Positions 38,101-46,620 are shown, counted from the stretch's first letter. The stretch: DNA of 64,000 bases from a bacterium (GCA_030430075.1 JAUIGN010000012.1:121680-185679), one strand, 5' to 3'. Numbers and translations: made by a program. The notes: generated by a model not told the origin, from the letters alone.

Positions 38101-38543
38101 AATACCAGTTTCCCAACGGCCACTACCGGATCTATCTCGAAGACTTGAGAACCAGCCGCACGCGATTGTTCCTGGAGGTTCATCTTTACGAGGGACGGGT
38201 GGTGCCGCGCAATTTCAGGCAAGGGGCGACCGAGCGTCAGCCGGGTTCGGACGCTGTGGAGAAGGCGGTTGAAGATCTCCAGCCGGATGCCCAGGATGGG
38301 ACATCCTTGCCGCCCGCTCACGAAACCACAACGGCCTCCGTCCGCAATACCCAAACCGCCGAGGAGCCTGCCCCGGGCGGAGACCAACCGCCAGGTGCGC
38401 AGGTGGTGGCGGGCGGAGCCGCGACGATCCTTGCCTTGGGGCCGCTGCTCCGACGCCGCCGGCGAAGGCCGCCAACAAGCCCGGACCGGTTGGACCGTAC
38501 CGAGCGGCTGAAGCGCCGATTGCGCCGCAAATGGAAACCTTAA
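32166..38543 (+). CDS. Giant surface beta-repeat protein with PKD-like domain
   Basis: Predicted extracellular or envelope-anchored protein of 2,125 residues. The N terminus is basic and then reads VRRLEERRVLDAS, the leader motif common in planctomycete giant proteins. At least five long repeats of about 120-140 residues follow (near 33000, 33365, 33763, 34176, 34597, 34993), each with an LG-x(4-8)-LG-LxxxRAxxGVxFG core and RFNGPV strands. They suggest a parallel beta-helix or filamentous-haemagglutinin-like fold. A PKD-like segment (FHVTVDWGDGNIENYTIPG) lies around residue 1750. The C terminus has one hydrophobic segment (GGAATILALGPLL) before a strongly basic tail, a membrane anchor. It precedes the kinase gene by 36 bp. 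Confidence 0.82.
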   Translation: MRLPGWLGRLPKLRRSTKDAARRHLMEPVRLSVRRLEERRVLDASAVFNAAGELSLLLSSAGDQATIGMQNGQIVITDRDQSVVEIKDQNGVATAVAVDDVQSLELRGNSAADQAVRLEVALAPADGARVASSLETLVLHENVTSAADLEFGSDVVLSNDVTLTGADVRFQGRIDDDGDATSGSSLTVNATGTTTFIEPVGLRSALDRLQSDAAGQTRLAADVAASGGTVVFHDPVQLAADVTLSDAGPTGIIFHSTVDGPYQLTLDAPNGRVAFNGNLGAHVPLAGLTVVAAGDGIRFGESTPVAEVRSTGAIDLGAGASPVGGVHFNAGVNQTMVLQTTGDDVRINGAVFLISDLRIDTGLHVGDIRFTADAPIDSQSTHGHDLTLHAGRGAVAFNADLGATHPLGRLQVERADAGVTFGEADADTGPGGQGPVETVNLDGGLNIGVGSTPIQGAGIILNAGAADLLITSKDADVRFNGPLTLASHLAITTGAGAGDVVFTNDTPVDSESGRFFELHVDAGSGAVRFNEDLGNRDPVANTALGRLIVSRAAGGVLFGESITEVPGAGSTGPVDFVRLRGDLDIGAGGEVIGGAGIVLTGGAANGMQVASSEGGMRWNGRVSLANHVRFETRDGGDIRFTYDAPIDGVTGRVSDLVLNASSGQVVFNQDVGRQVALGALTIERAGGGVRFGGASTGTAGSGGAGPVTAVRAVRGIDVGVGTHLIGGSGIDLNGGAVGVELTTDGQQIRFNGPVNLQSDLRLSSGPGPGDIMFTSGAPIDSNDGPESGTANERNRLVIAAGGGRVTFGANLGQTQQLGDLIIETAAGGVAVGSADVPTPGGAGPVTVVDVEGAIQLGSAVSTTGVIRDGIRLHAGPDMVLTIQSHGHDVRFNGPVQIDADVVIETGGGNLTFTDEATVDSQAGETPGLTIDVGAGNATWQAAIGGMQMLGDLRIRAARDLRFAGPVSVASLTQQAGSGETLFEGTLTTSSAAGIDLVGNDFTFAAPVRTTSKGTLNIFQSGTLDLQAGASLDLDGAFVQQGGVVLAAADLVTHGEAITFGGAVMLAGGGAAEIRMASTGAGHPAGASIVFNQSLDGGPTGTSRLQLDAGSNGDVQFDGAVGENHSVGTLQIERARDVVFSERLIVGRLTQDAGHGKTRFEDTVLATSSTDKALDLATVDVAFLDAVTTQGDGRVEVTVSGQFETFAAADMMLAGAFLQDGGGRSLLAGDIVTDDADLTFTDPVTIRQDLQLQTGSGKGTISFLSTVNGTTAAGQPLTLQAGQGDIRFAGALGDMTLLGDVTIRSAHDVALEQSIAAASLRQQAGTGETHFAAPVTITGPGGVDLTTASVRIDDRLDSSAGDGSIQVIGSADLVAQGKITSGSGSVMLQADGNMTLSTTLDIVTEDGPVTLTADADGTAGGRLTMEDGAAIDTGAADLILRAGGDVSIGTLLTTGLVTITSRDGAIVDAGDDHGVDIVADRVALRASLGIGTDDPLDVQVRRAAAWNQGAGGVRLSNQPGAGETQRQLTIGTVDGLHGFLAGPAAPADLGGEIEIVNIGGIDVGASIQNNAGGHTRLRAEFAGDLNVNQPIQNRGGNGWITLFAAGDLNINDSLPEWIDDDPQQPFPEAEISVQHEGAVRGQAGGRVIVANGRANYVIIRTHAERFPDPAELPTLPDKFADPTDFPEDDPAFYAELDAALAAQRNAVAAQVTNVAPIFSIEAVDQGGSNLDEQARGILQITIGSEYHLERNFHVTVDWGDGNIENYTIPGNTRASDGFILADGTRSNRFPDATITASFDSGQLQADGSRAPGVYYLHHTYLEPPDLGDPSAPIPVATEIRYDARSAGGTELDLLQPASGSAIFNGIRFYENLTQEVFSTAETEMTNPGRGAFTFIKVIESEIIPVEVRKVATAVVTNTTVAATSAFGEQLEFVTAQFELQETGDYRLFFRVVDDATQVEFGDFTLPNTAISDPIGALIKEYQFPNGHYRIYLEDLRTSRTRLFLEVHLYEGRVVPRNFRQGATERQPGSDAVEKAVEDLQPDAQDGTSLPPAHETTTASVRNTQTAEEPAPGGDQPPGAQVVAGGAATILALGPLLRRRRRRPPTSPDRLDRTERLKRRLRRKWKP

Positions 38544-38579
38544 TCCAACGTCCGAAATTCGGCAGCTCAGAAAACCACC

Positions 38580-41500
38580 ATGCCTGAATGTCCCCATTGT
38601 CATCATTCGCTCTCAGAAGACGCTCGCCGCACGTCCCGTTGCGACCGGTGCGGTGCCGACCTCGATACGCGGCAGGTCGAGCGAGACGAGGTCAGTGACG
38701 GCTCGCCCGCAGGGCCAAACGAAGTGCCGGCGGAGGGGAGCTCGGCTGCGACACAGACCGTCGACGCCACTGATCTACCGGACGGCGTGAGCTTGTCGAG
38801 TGCGGGCGATTCGGTCGATGGGGATTTCTCCGTCCAAGACGCGGTCGACGACCCGACGTCGCCGGCTTACTCGCAAACCGTCGATGCATCCCACCTGGAG
38901 GATGGTCTGCTGCTACCCGAGACAGACCAGGAAGACGCCCGTCCGTCACCGAGTCGCGACCCGGTGAACTCGGAGCGGGCTGCCATGCAGACCGTCGATG
39001 CGGGAAACCTGCCCGACGATGATGGATCGACCGCTACTTCCGACTCGGCCGACGATCGATTCCTGGCCGAGGATGGGGAAGCGGGCCGGCAACCGGCCAC
39101 GCCGACGGTCGAAGCGGTGCCGGCGGATGACGAGCTACCGACGGACGACGCTGCGACCGGGCCGGCCGACATTTCGCGAACCATCGACAGTATGACGGCC
39201 AACCAGACGGTCGACATGTCGACGCCGTTGCCGACTTCCGCGCCGCAAGGCGGGACGGTGGACGAGTCAACGGGCACGCCACCGGTATCACCCGGAAGCA
39301 AGACGGTTCAAGACCAGCCGATCACGCAGACCATCGAGTCGACCGGCCGGCAGGTCCCCGTCGATGTCGGGCCGGCGCCGGGCCAGGGGACGGTTGATGC
39401 CCGCGGGCCGATGGCAACCGTGGACTCGTCGTCGACACCTCCCGAAGGTCCAGACGATGGGACCGTGCGTGCCGACCAGTTTCAAAAGACGATTCAAGTG
39501 GACGGGGGCGCGGGGCCCGACATCGAACGAATCAACCAGATGTGGGGCGGTACGGTCCAAGAGCAGGCAACGCCGCAGATGACGATTCACGGTGCCGAGT
39601 CGGCGTCGGAAACGACCAAGTCGACGCTCGTCATCCAGCAGCGGGCAATCGTCTCCGAAGAAAAGGGGGAACATGATGGTCGTGCCGATTACGACCTGCT
39701 CGCCAAACTCGGCCAGGGGGGAATGGGGGTCGTCTATGCGGCGCGGCAGGCTTCCATCGATCGGACCGTCGCCGTCAAGATGCTCAGGCCGGAAGGGGCC
39801 GCCGATGCGAATCAACGGAACAAATTCCTTTCCGAGGCCGTGATTACGGGTGAATTGGAACATCCGAACATCGTGCCCATCTACGATTTGGGGCGGAACG
39901 AGGAGAACGCACTCTTCTATGCGATGAAACGCGTCCAGGGAACGCCCTGGGACGACGTTATCAAGAAGAAATCGCTGGCTGAGAATCTCGAGATCTTCAT
40001 GAAAACGTGCGACGCCGTCGCCTTTGGCCACTCGCGCGGGATTATCCACCGGGATCTCAAGCCTGAGAACACGATGTTGGGCGACTATGGCGAAGTCCTC
40101 GTCATGGACTGGGGTCTGGCACTTCCCTTTGGCAAACACGCCAGTGAGCGAACGGTCACGGTGAAGGCCAGCATGGGAGGTACGCCGGCTTACATGGCGC
40201 CAGAAATGGCGACCGGCCCCTTCGACAAGATGAGTCCCGCCAGCGACATCTATCTGCTGGGCGCGATTCTCTTCGAGATCGTCACCGGGCGCCCGCCGCA
40301 CCAGGGCAAGGATGTGATGAAGTGCCTGTTTGCGGCGGCCAAGAATGAGATCGTCAAGACGGACGTGACCGGCGAGCTGGTCGACATCGCCTACACCGCG
40401 ATGGCCACGAACCCGCAAGACCGCTTCGCGACGGTGAGGGACCTGCAAAATGCGATTCGCCGTTACCAGGACCATTCCGAAAGCATCGCGATGGGTGCGC
40501 GGGCCGACGAAGAATTGGCGGCGGCGAAGCAGACGGATAACTACGACGGCTATGCTCGAGCCATGTTCGGGTACGAGGAGGCGTACACGCTCTGGGACGG
40601 TAACCTGAAAGCCAAACAGGGCATGTCGCAGGCCAAGCTGGCATACGCCAGCCTGGCCATGCAGAAGGGCGACTTGGACCTCGCCCTGTCGTTGCTTGAT
40701 CGGCAGGATGCCGCACATCAATCGCTTTACGAGCAAGTCGTCGCGGCACAGAACGAACGCACCGCACGGGCATCCCGCTTTCGGCTCGCCAAGCAAGCGG
40801 TGATCGGGTTGATCGCCCTGGTCCTGGTAGGAGGAACGGTGGGGCTGGTGGCCATCGATTATCAACGCAGCCGAGCGGTGAGGGCATTCAACACCGCCGA
40901 GATCCAGCGCGTGATCGCGCAGCAGGAGCAGCAGAAGGCCGAAACGGCGCGGGATGTTGCCACCAAGGCCAAGAATGACGCGGAAACAGCTCGCGAAAAG
41001 GCGGAGGCGGAAAAGACCCGAGCCGATCGCGAGGCGATTGAGGCGAAGAAACAGAAACGGCGGGCGGATCAGGAACGGGACAAAGCCCGTGCGGAAAGAG
41101 TCCGAGCGGACGGCGAACGGGATAACGCACTGAAGCAGGAGAGCATCGCCAAGGAGGAAGAACGAAAGGCGATCTACGAAACGTACGTCGCGTTGATCGG
41201 GCTGGCCTCCGCCAAGATCGACGAGAATGCGTTCGATACAGCCCGCGGATTGCTGCGGCGTTGCAAACCGGACCTCCGCAATTGGGAGTGGGGCCGTTTG
41301 CAACACTTGTGCAATCAGAGCGTTCGAGACTTTCCTGTCGATGCACGCGTCAATGCGACGGCGTTCGCGCCTGACGGTCGGCGATTCGTGACCGGAAGCT
41401 GGAACGGTGTGGCCCAGATCTGGGAAACCGGTTCTGACCGTCCGCTCTCTGCCATGGATCACGATGGCGACTACGTTTATGCCGTCGCCTGGTCACCGAC

Positions 41501-44243
41501 GGGTCACCAGATCGCGACCGGTAGCAATTCGCCGGAAGGATTTCTGCGGCTGCTCGACGTAGCGACCGGCGACGTCGTCCGTTTTTTTCGGGGGCACCAG
41601 GAGCCCGTGTTGAGCGTCACGTTTTCTCCGGACGGGAAGACGTTGCTGTCCACGTCGTTGGATAACACGGCCCGCCTGTGGGACGTCCAAACGGGTCGCG
41701 AACGGCGGCCCCCGTTGATCGGTCATCACTGGTGGGTCTGGGACGCAGCCTTCTCCCCCGATGGGCAGCACGTGGTCACCGCCAGCCATGATGGAACGGC
41801 TTTGGTGTGGCCGGTCGCCGCCACCCCCACGACCGCTCCATCAACCGGGCCGTCGCCCGACAGCACCGCCGACCTGCTGGCGACGACTGCCACGGGTTCG
41901 CTGGACCGCCAGCCGGGCGCCCGAGACCCGGCAGAGCCGATGGTCAGTGGCAGAGCCGCGTTTTCCGGACACACCGGGCCCGTCTACTGTGTGGACTATT
42001 CGCCTACCGGCGAGTACGTGATTTCAGGCGGGTATGACAAACGGGTCCTGTTGTGGCGGCCTGAAGATGTGAAGCCGTTTGACTATCAAGCGATGCTCGA
42101 CCGACAACCGGTCCGGCCCAAGTTTCGCGAGCTGGGCACGCACGCGGCCGCCGTCCGCAGTGTGACTTTTTCCCACGACGGCAAAGTCGCCATCAGCGCC
42201 GGGCACGACAACACCATCAAGCTGTGGCATATTGAGACGGGCGAACTGCTGGAAGTCTTGCGCGGGCACGGCGGGTGGGTCCGGGATGCCGTCTTTTCCC
42301 CGGACGACAAATGGGTGCTATCCGGCGGCTATGACGGTCGAGCCAAGCTTTGGAGCATCGACGGCTACGAGGAAGTCAAGGTTCTTCGCGGCCGCGTGCT
42401 GGGGGGGCACGCGGATGCCGTCATGCATGCCGCTTTTTCCGATCGCGGCGATCGCATTGTGACTGCCAGCCGTGATCGCTCAGCGAAGATCTATCAGACG
42501 GAGACGGGTGACGAGCTGGCTACGTTTGTCGAAGGCCACGCCTTCCTGGCCTCGACGGCCCAATTCTACGCCAACGGCACTCGGCTGATGACCGCGGCCG
42601 TGGATAACACGGTGCGGATCTGGGACGTGGCGTCCGGCGGCGAACTGCAGAAGTTCTCCGGCACCGGAATTGCGGCTGCCGCGGCGGTGTCGGCCGACGG
42701 ACAGTGGATACTCACCGGAAGCCAGGGCGACCAGCGGGCCAAACTGTGGGATGCGGAGAAGGCCGAACTGGTTCGGACTCTCGATGGCCATCAGGCGGAA
42801 GTGACGGTGACCGCGTTTTCTCCCGATGCCCGGTTGCTGTTCACCGGTGATGCGAACGGACGAGGTGTTTTGTGGGATCGGATTTCCGGACGGCAACTCC
42901 AACAGCTTCGCTGGCATACTTCCAAGATCACCGCTGCTCAGTTCTTGCCGAATGGAGCGCGATTGTTGACCGCCAGCGACGACAAGACGGTTTGCCAATG
43001 GAAGCTGACCGGTGTGGCGACTGGTGGACTCCGGGCGGAGCCGGTCGACGCACTGATCCTGCCGCATGCCAATACCGTTTGGTCGCTGGATGTAACCCGG
43101 GACGGGCGACGGGCACTGACCAGTTGCGAAGATGGCCGATTGCGATTCTGGGACCTCGCGTCGGCCAAGGTCGTGCGCAAAATCGAGTTCCCGGCGGGAA
43201 GCCTCAGCTTCGCACGATTGTCCCCCAATGAGCGTACCGCCTTGACGGTCCATCATCAGGAACGGACGGTCCGGCATTGGGATTTGCGCAGCGGTCGCGA
43301 GATTCGCGCGCCGGCCAGCAACGGCGTGATCGGTCCGTTGCTCGACCTCACGATCGAGGGCGGCCTCGTCTGGACGGCGGCGTTTGCGCCTGACGGCCAG
43401 GCCGTATTGACCGTGGGTGGCAACGAAGCTCGACTGTGGTCGCTCACTCCGGACGCCCGCGGAGAACGCCAGCAGATGCGCTTCAGTCCACATGGCGAAT
43501 TGGCGACCGCCAGCTTCTCGCCGGATGGCACGCGGGTCGTCACCGCCAGCTGGGACATGACCGCGCGGGTGTGGGATGCGGCGACAGGCCGCGATCTGCT
43601 GAAACTCAGTGGTCACAAGGGAGCCGTCAACTCGGCCTTTTTCTCGCCCGACGGTCGGCTCGTGTTGACCGCCAGCGACGACGGCACAGCCGTCACCTGG
43701 GACGCCGGCAGTGGGGCCCGGCACGTCACCCTGGCGGATCACGGGGGGAGCGTCAGGCGGGCCAGGTTCTCCGGCGACGGCACGTTGATTGTCACTGCCT
43801 GCGAAGACGCCGTGGCGCGGATCTGGTCCGCCCGCGATGGGTCGCTTGTCAACGAGCTCAAGGGTCACGCCTACGGAATCGCCGAGGCATCGTTTTCGGC
43901 AGATGGCAGGTTGGTGATTACGGCGTCCGATGACAAGACCGCTCGAATCTGGAACCGCGAAACGGGCCGGGAATTGGTGACGCTCGGTTCGCACACCGCC
44001 GCGGTCACGTCCGTGGCGTTCTCGCCGGACGGCGCGCGGGCGCTGACGGCTTCGGAGGACTTTACGGCCAAGCTCTGGGATACCAATAATGGGCGTGAGG
44101 TATTGAACTTGAAGGGCCACACCCAAGCGGTAACCTCCGTCTCGTTTTCTCGCGACGGCCGGTACGTGCTGACAAGCAGCCGCGACGGCACGGCCATCGT
44201 GTGGTTGACCACGGACTGGAAAGCGCAGGTGCCGGTGGAATGA
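38580..44243 (+). CDS. Serine/threonine kinase with zinc ribbon and WD40 repeats
   Basis: Membrane-anchored protein kinase of 1,887 residues. It starts with a CPHC...CDRC zinc ribbon (1-35), then about 330 disordered residues holding many T-V/I-D/E motifs (QTVDATDLPDG, QTVDASHLEDG, MQTVDAGNLPDD). The kinase domain has the Gly loop GQGGMGVVY (378-386), the VAIK-type lysine in AVKML, catalytic HRDLKPEN (490-497), DWG (510) in place of DFG, and GTPAYMAPE. A membrane segment lies near 740 (AVIGLIALVLVGGTVGLVAI), followed by an Ala/Glu/Lys-rich coiled coil. The last 970 residues are WD40 repeats, more than a dozen, for example FSPDGKTLLSTSLDNTARLWD. The repeats probably lie outside and sense or bind a ligand. 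It overlaps the next gene by ATGA. Confidence 0.93.
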   Translation: MPECPHCHHSLSEDARRTSRCDRCGADLDTRQVERDEVSDGSPAGPNEVPAEGSSAATQTVDATDLPDGVSLSSAGDSVDGDFSVQDAVDDPTSPAYSQTVDASHLEDGLLLPETDQEDARPSPSRDPVNSERAAMQTVDAGNLPDDDGSTATSDSADDRFLAEDGEAGRQPATPTVEAVPADDELPTDDAATGPADISRTIDSMTANQTVDMSTPLPTSAPQGGTVDESTGTPPVSPGSKTVQDQPITQTIESTGRQVPVDVGPAPGQGTVDARGPMATVDSSSTPPEGPDDGTVRADQFQKTIQVDGGAGPDIERINQMWGGTVQEQATPQMTIHGAESASETTKSTLVIQQRAIVSEEKGEHDGRADYDLLAKLGQGGMGVVYAARQASIDRTVAVKMLRPEGAADANQRNKFLSEAVITGELEHPNIVPIYDLGRNEENALFYAMKRVQGTPWDDVIKKKSLAENLEIFMKTCDAVAFGHSRGIIHRDLKPENTMLGDYGEVLVMDWGLALPFGKHASERTVTVKASMGGTPAYMAPEMATGPFDKMSPASDIYLLGAILFEIVTGRPPHQGKDVMKCLFAAAKNEIVKTDVTGELVDIAYTAMATNPQDRFATVRDLQNAIRRYQDHSESIAMGARADEELAAAKQTDNYDGYARAMFGYEEAYTLWDGNLKAKQGMSQAKLAYASLAMQKGDLDLALSLLDRQDAAHQSLYEQVVAAQNERTARASRFRLAKQAVIGLIALVLVGGTVGLVAIDYQRSRAVRAFNTAEIQRVIAQQEQQKAETARDVATKAKNDAETAREKAEAEKTRADREAIEAKKQKRRADQERDKARAERVRADGERDNALKQESIAKEEERKAIYETYVALIGLASAKIDENAFDTARGLLRRCKPDLRNWEWGRLQHLCNQSVRDFPVDARVNATAFAPDGRRFVTGSWNGVAQIWETGSDRPLSAMDHDGDYVYAVAWSPTGHQIATGSNSPEGFLRLLDVATGDVVRFFRGHQEPVLSVTFSPDGKTLLSTSLDNTARLWDVQTGRERRPPLIGHHWWVWDAAFSPDGQHVVTASHDGTALVWPVAATPTTAPSTGPSPDSTADLLATTATGSLDRQPGARDPAEPMVSGRAAFSGHTGPVYCVDYSPTGEYVISGGYDKRVLLWRPEDVKPFDYQAMLDRQPVRPKFRELGTHAAAVRSVTFSHDGKVAISAGHDNTIKLWHIETGELLEVLRGHGGWVRDAVFSPDDKWVLSGGYDGRAKLWSIDGYEEVKVLRGRVLGGHADAVMHAAFSDRGDRIVTASRDRSAKIYQTETGDELATFVEGHAFLASTAQFYANGTRLMTAAVDNTVRIWDVASGGELQKFSGTGIAAAAAVSADGQWILTGSQGDQRAKLWDAEKAELVRTLDGHQAEVTVTAFSPDARLLFTGDANGRGVLWDRISGRQLQQLRWHTSKITAAQFLPNGARLLTASDDKTVCQWKLTGVATGGLRAEPVDALILPHANTVWSLDVTRDGRRALTSCEDGRLRFWDLASAKVVRKIEFPAGSLSFARLSPNERTALTVHHQERTVRHWDLRSGREIRAPASNGVIGPLLDLTIEGGLVWTAAFAPDGQAVLTVGGNEARLWSLTPDARGERQQMRFSPHGELATASFSPDGTRVVTASWDMTARVWDAATGRDLLKLSGHKGAVNSAFFSPDGRLVLTASDDGTAVTWDAGSGARHVTLADHGGSVRRARFSGDGTLIVTACEDAVARIWSARDGSLVNELKGHAYGIAEASFSADGRLVITASDDKTARIWNRETGRELVTLGSHTAAVTSVAFSPDGARALTASEDFTAKLWDTNNGREVLNLKGHTQAVTSVSFSRDGRYVLTSSRDGTAIVWLTTDWKAQVPVE

Positions 44244-45454
44244 GAGGCCTTTTCTTACCGAAGAATCCGAGTAACGGCTTGGTTTGCCCAAACTGCAAAC
44301 GGGCGGCTGAGAAACGCCGTCGTCGAGGCGCCGGCCGTCACAGCCGGGATCACGAATGCCGCCCCGTCGGCAACGTGCCGCAATGGGGCACGTTCTTGCT
44401 CGTCATCGTTATCGGGCAAGGTATCGCAGGTTTCGTTGCCGCCGCCCCGTTCGTTCCCAAACGGGACGCCCACAGCGTTGCCTTCTCACCCGATGGCAAG
44501 CTGGCGGTGATCGGATATTCGGGGCAATCGAATCAGGAGTTTCCCCCCGGTCCCCATCCGAATCCCAGAAAATGCGGTGTCGTTCAATGGTTTGACGTGA
44601 CCTCAGGGCGGCGCCTGCAGCGGAAGGAAACCTTCGGCGATATCACTCGCGTGGCGTTTTCCGCCGATGGTCGGCGCGTCGCGGCAGCCCGCCTCTACAC
44701 GACGCTCGACGGCATCGCCCTGAATGAGGTCCGCGTGTGGCAGGTAGCGACCGGGAATACAGAGTTGGTTTTCGATCGGTGCCAGGCGTTTACGTTTCTC
44801 CCATCCGGCGGCGAGATCCTGGTGGTCAGTCGCAAGCAGTGCGTGGTCTACCGGTTGGCGGACGGGAGTAAAGTGGAGACCTTCCCCGCATTGGCCGGGG
44901 CGCTGTCCGTCGACAGCTCGCCCGACGGAACGCGGCTGGTGGCGGTCATGGCCCAGGAAGGGCAGTGCATGATCCGACTTGTCTCGCGAGACCAGCCGGA
45001 TCGTCCCCGCGATTCGCCCGGTTTTTCAACTCCGTTCTATGCCGCCGTCTTCTCTCCCAGCGGAGACCAGGTGGCCAGCGGCCACGCTCAAGGGCACGTT
45101 CTTCTCTGGGATGCAACGACGCTCAACCCGATCGGCCGCCTGCGGACCGGGGGCCAGGGATTGCAACACCCGTTCTATTCTCCCGATGGTCAACTCCTGG
45201 CGGCAGGGGACCAGCGGAATAGCGATGTCGTGATCTGGGATCGCGACACCGGTGAGGAACTACGACGGTACACGTTCAAGCAGGGGACGATCCACGCCTA
45301 CCATGCACGTCGTGGCGCCTTGCCGATCGCACCCGAGCGATCGCCGCAGCGGTTTGCCTTCTCGCACGATGGTTCGACATTCCTGGCCGGCCCTTACGGG
45401 GGCATCATACGCCTGGTCTCGACGGGTCAAGATCTGCAACGCTTTGGTGACTGA
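44240..45454 (+). CDS. WD40 repeat protein, membrane-anchored or secreted
   Basis: A 404-residue protein with WD40-type beta-propeller repeats (HSVAFSPDGKLAVIGYSG, AAVFSPSGDQVASGHAQGHVLLWD, DVVIWDRDTGEELRRY). The N terminus has a CPNC pair and a hydrophobic segment (GTFLLVIVIGQGIAGFVAAAP) that looks like a signal anchor, so a start at the GTG at 44375 is also possible. The ATG at 44240 overlaps the kinase stop, so it is translated with the kinase. It may share the kinase's extracellular ligand or be a binding partner; this is inference from context. Confidence 0.75.
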   Translation: MRGLFLPKNPSNGLVCPNCKRAAEKRRRRGAGRHSRDHECRPVGNVPQWGTFLLVIVIGQGIAGFVAAAPFVPKRDAHSVAFSPDGKLAVIGYSGQSNQEFPPGPHPNPRKCGVVQWFDVTSGRRLQRKETFGDITRVAFSADGRRVAAARLYTTLDGIALNEVRVWQVATGNTELVFDRCQAFTFLPSGGEILVVSRKQCVVYRLADGSKVETFPALAGALSVDSSPDGTRLVAVMAQEGQCMIRLVSRDQPDRPRDSPGFSTPFYAAVFSPSGDQVASGHAQGHVLLWDATTLNPIGRLRTGGQGLQHPFYSPDGQLLAAGDQRNSDVVIWDRDTGEELRRYTFKQGTIHAYHARRGALPIAPERSPQRFAFSHDGSTFLAGPYGGIIRLVSTGQDLQRFGD

Positions 45455-45534
45455 CCTGGCGCGGGAGACGGACCCGGCGCGGTGGCCGTCTGGAGTCGGC
45501 GGCGCGAGGCGGCGATGACCGTTGACCGACCTTG

Positions 45535-45738
45535 TTACGGCTGGGTGACTTGTGTCGGCTGGGCCGGCCCGGTGTAGACGGGCGCCGAGTAAACCGGTGA
45601 CGGCGACCCATAGGAAGTACCGCAGGTCGGCGCCGGAGCCGGGGCACATGAGGCGTCGTTGCCTCGGAACAGGCAGCAGCCGGACACCGTTATCGACAGA
45701 GTAGCAAGGGCGAGCAACATCAGGGACTTGTGCATCAT
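45535..45738 (-). CDS. Small secreted lipoprotein
   Basis: A 67-residue protein with a hydrophobic leader (LMLLALATLSITVSGC) and lipobox VSGC; the mature part is Cys, Pro and Ser/Tyr-rich. Two adjacent ATG codons (45738 and 45735) are both possible behind GAGAGG. The sequence is low-complexity with no recognisable fold. It converges on the WD40 gene. Function unknown. Confidence 0.55.
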   Translation of the reverse strand: MMHKSLMLLALATLSITVSGCCLFRGNDASCAPAPAPTCGTSYGSPSPVYSAPVYTGPAQPTQVTQP

Positions 45739-46154
45739 GACCTCTCGTCGTTGGGGGAATTTGAATCGCTGAAGAACTCTACCTCTCAATAACGAGTGTG
45801 CAAGTTTCTCAACAGGTGTTTTCTTTTCCCAACGTTGACAGGTTGCAGCGAAGATGCCGGTTATTCCGCACGATGGCCAAGGGCGGCAAGCGGCCGTGTG
45901 CCGGGTGAGCGCATCCTGTCGACATCTCTCCCCCAACGATCGCAACCGGCCATCGAGTTCAGGTGCCGCGCGGCCACTAATCCACGAATTCGCTTCAATG
46001 GTCTCGTCGCGAAGAAGCATCAGCGGACCGTGGCTTGGGCCTCACGTCATTACTTCGAGGCTGCACCCGAGACGAACGGCGCATGTGACGTAACGGCAAC
46101 GGCTTACGATACTTGACTCAAGGGCAAAGACGCCGCCGCGTTACTAACCAACAT
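45739..46154. other. Gene-free stretch beside pseudogene fragments
   Basis: About 415 bp with no convincing gene on either strand. It borders the decayed fragments at 46155-46620 and may itself be decayed coding DNA, but no recognisable protein remnant was found. Confidence 0.4.
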
Positions 46155-46436
46155 TCAGGTTGCCGAGATTCGGTAGGTGCCCGCCGCGAGATTGCCGAAC
46201 GCAAAGGCGGCGGAGTTCGCAGCGCCACCGTTGACTGCTTCGCGCACGTCGTTCTGGTAGCCCTGATTCCACTTCAGCAGATTGCCGGAATCACTGTAGC
46301 CCACGGCATCTCCGTCGTCGATCACCAGAGCACGAGTGACTTCGCCGCTGAGATTGAAATCAAAGGGACCTTCGTCAGCGTCATAATTGCCGAAGGAGAC
46401 CGTGCCGCTCTTGGAGCCAATCGATGCCGTGGGCAT
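46155..46436 (-). pseudogene. Remnant of a secreted planctomycete beta-domain
   Basis: A 93-codon frame reads as the middle of a secreted repeat domain: SGTVSFGNYDADEGPFDFNL then DDGDAVGYSDSGNLLKWNQGYQ and AAGTYRISAT. The last segment matches the common planctomycete style GTYRVSATW, but TGA stands where a tryptophan codon TGG is expected. The N-terminal part and any signal peptide are missing, and the first 56 bp overlap another remnant in a different frame. It is most simply a truncated fragment. Confidence 0.5.
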
Positions 46437-46620
46437 CGATTTCGAGCACGCTCTGCAAGTCCGCGATTGAGCAGAGAGTCCGCCGCTGAATCAGGTCAAT
46501 CAGCTTCAGTTTGAAGGCCGCTCCCAGGGCACGAGCTGCGACCAGATTCTGAAGGAACGAATCCACACAGAGATACTGTCGATGCGCGGAAGGTGTCGGG
46601 TGGTCAGCAGATGAGATAAG
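46381..46620 (-). pseudogene. Possible methyltransferase N-terminal remnant
   Basis: An open frame includes VDSFLQNLVAARALGAAFKL, IDLIQRRTLCSIADLQSVL and IDAHGIDWLQERHGLL. This helix pattern resembles the dimerisation or winged-helix part that precedes the SAM domain of O-methyltransferases. It stops at 46381 with no catalytic domain. The exact 5' limit is not clear. It abuts the secreted-domain remnant, which points to a rearrangement junction near 46400. Confidence 0.35.

Noticed and set aside
39288..41462. Open frame of over 700 codons antisense to the kinase gene
   Set aside because: No domain motif, rich in Arg/His/Leu runs; the sense strand encodes intact kinase motifs.
42480..44291. 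Open frame of about 600 codons antisense to the WD40 region
   Set aside because: It mirrors the repeated WD40 codons and has no independent motif.
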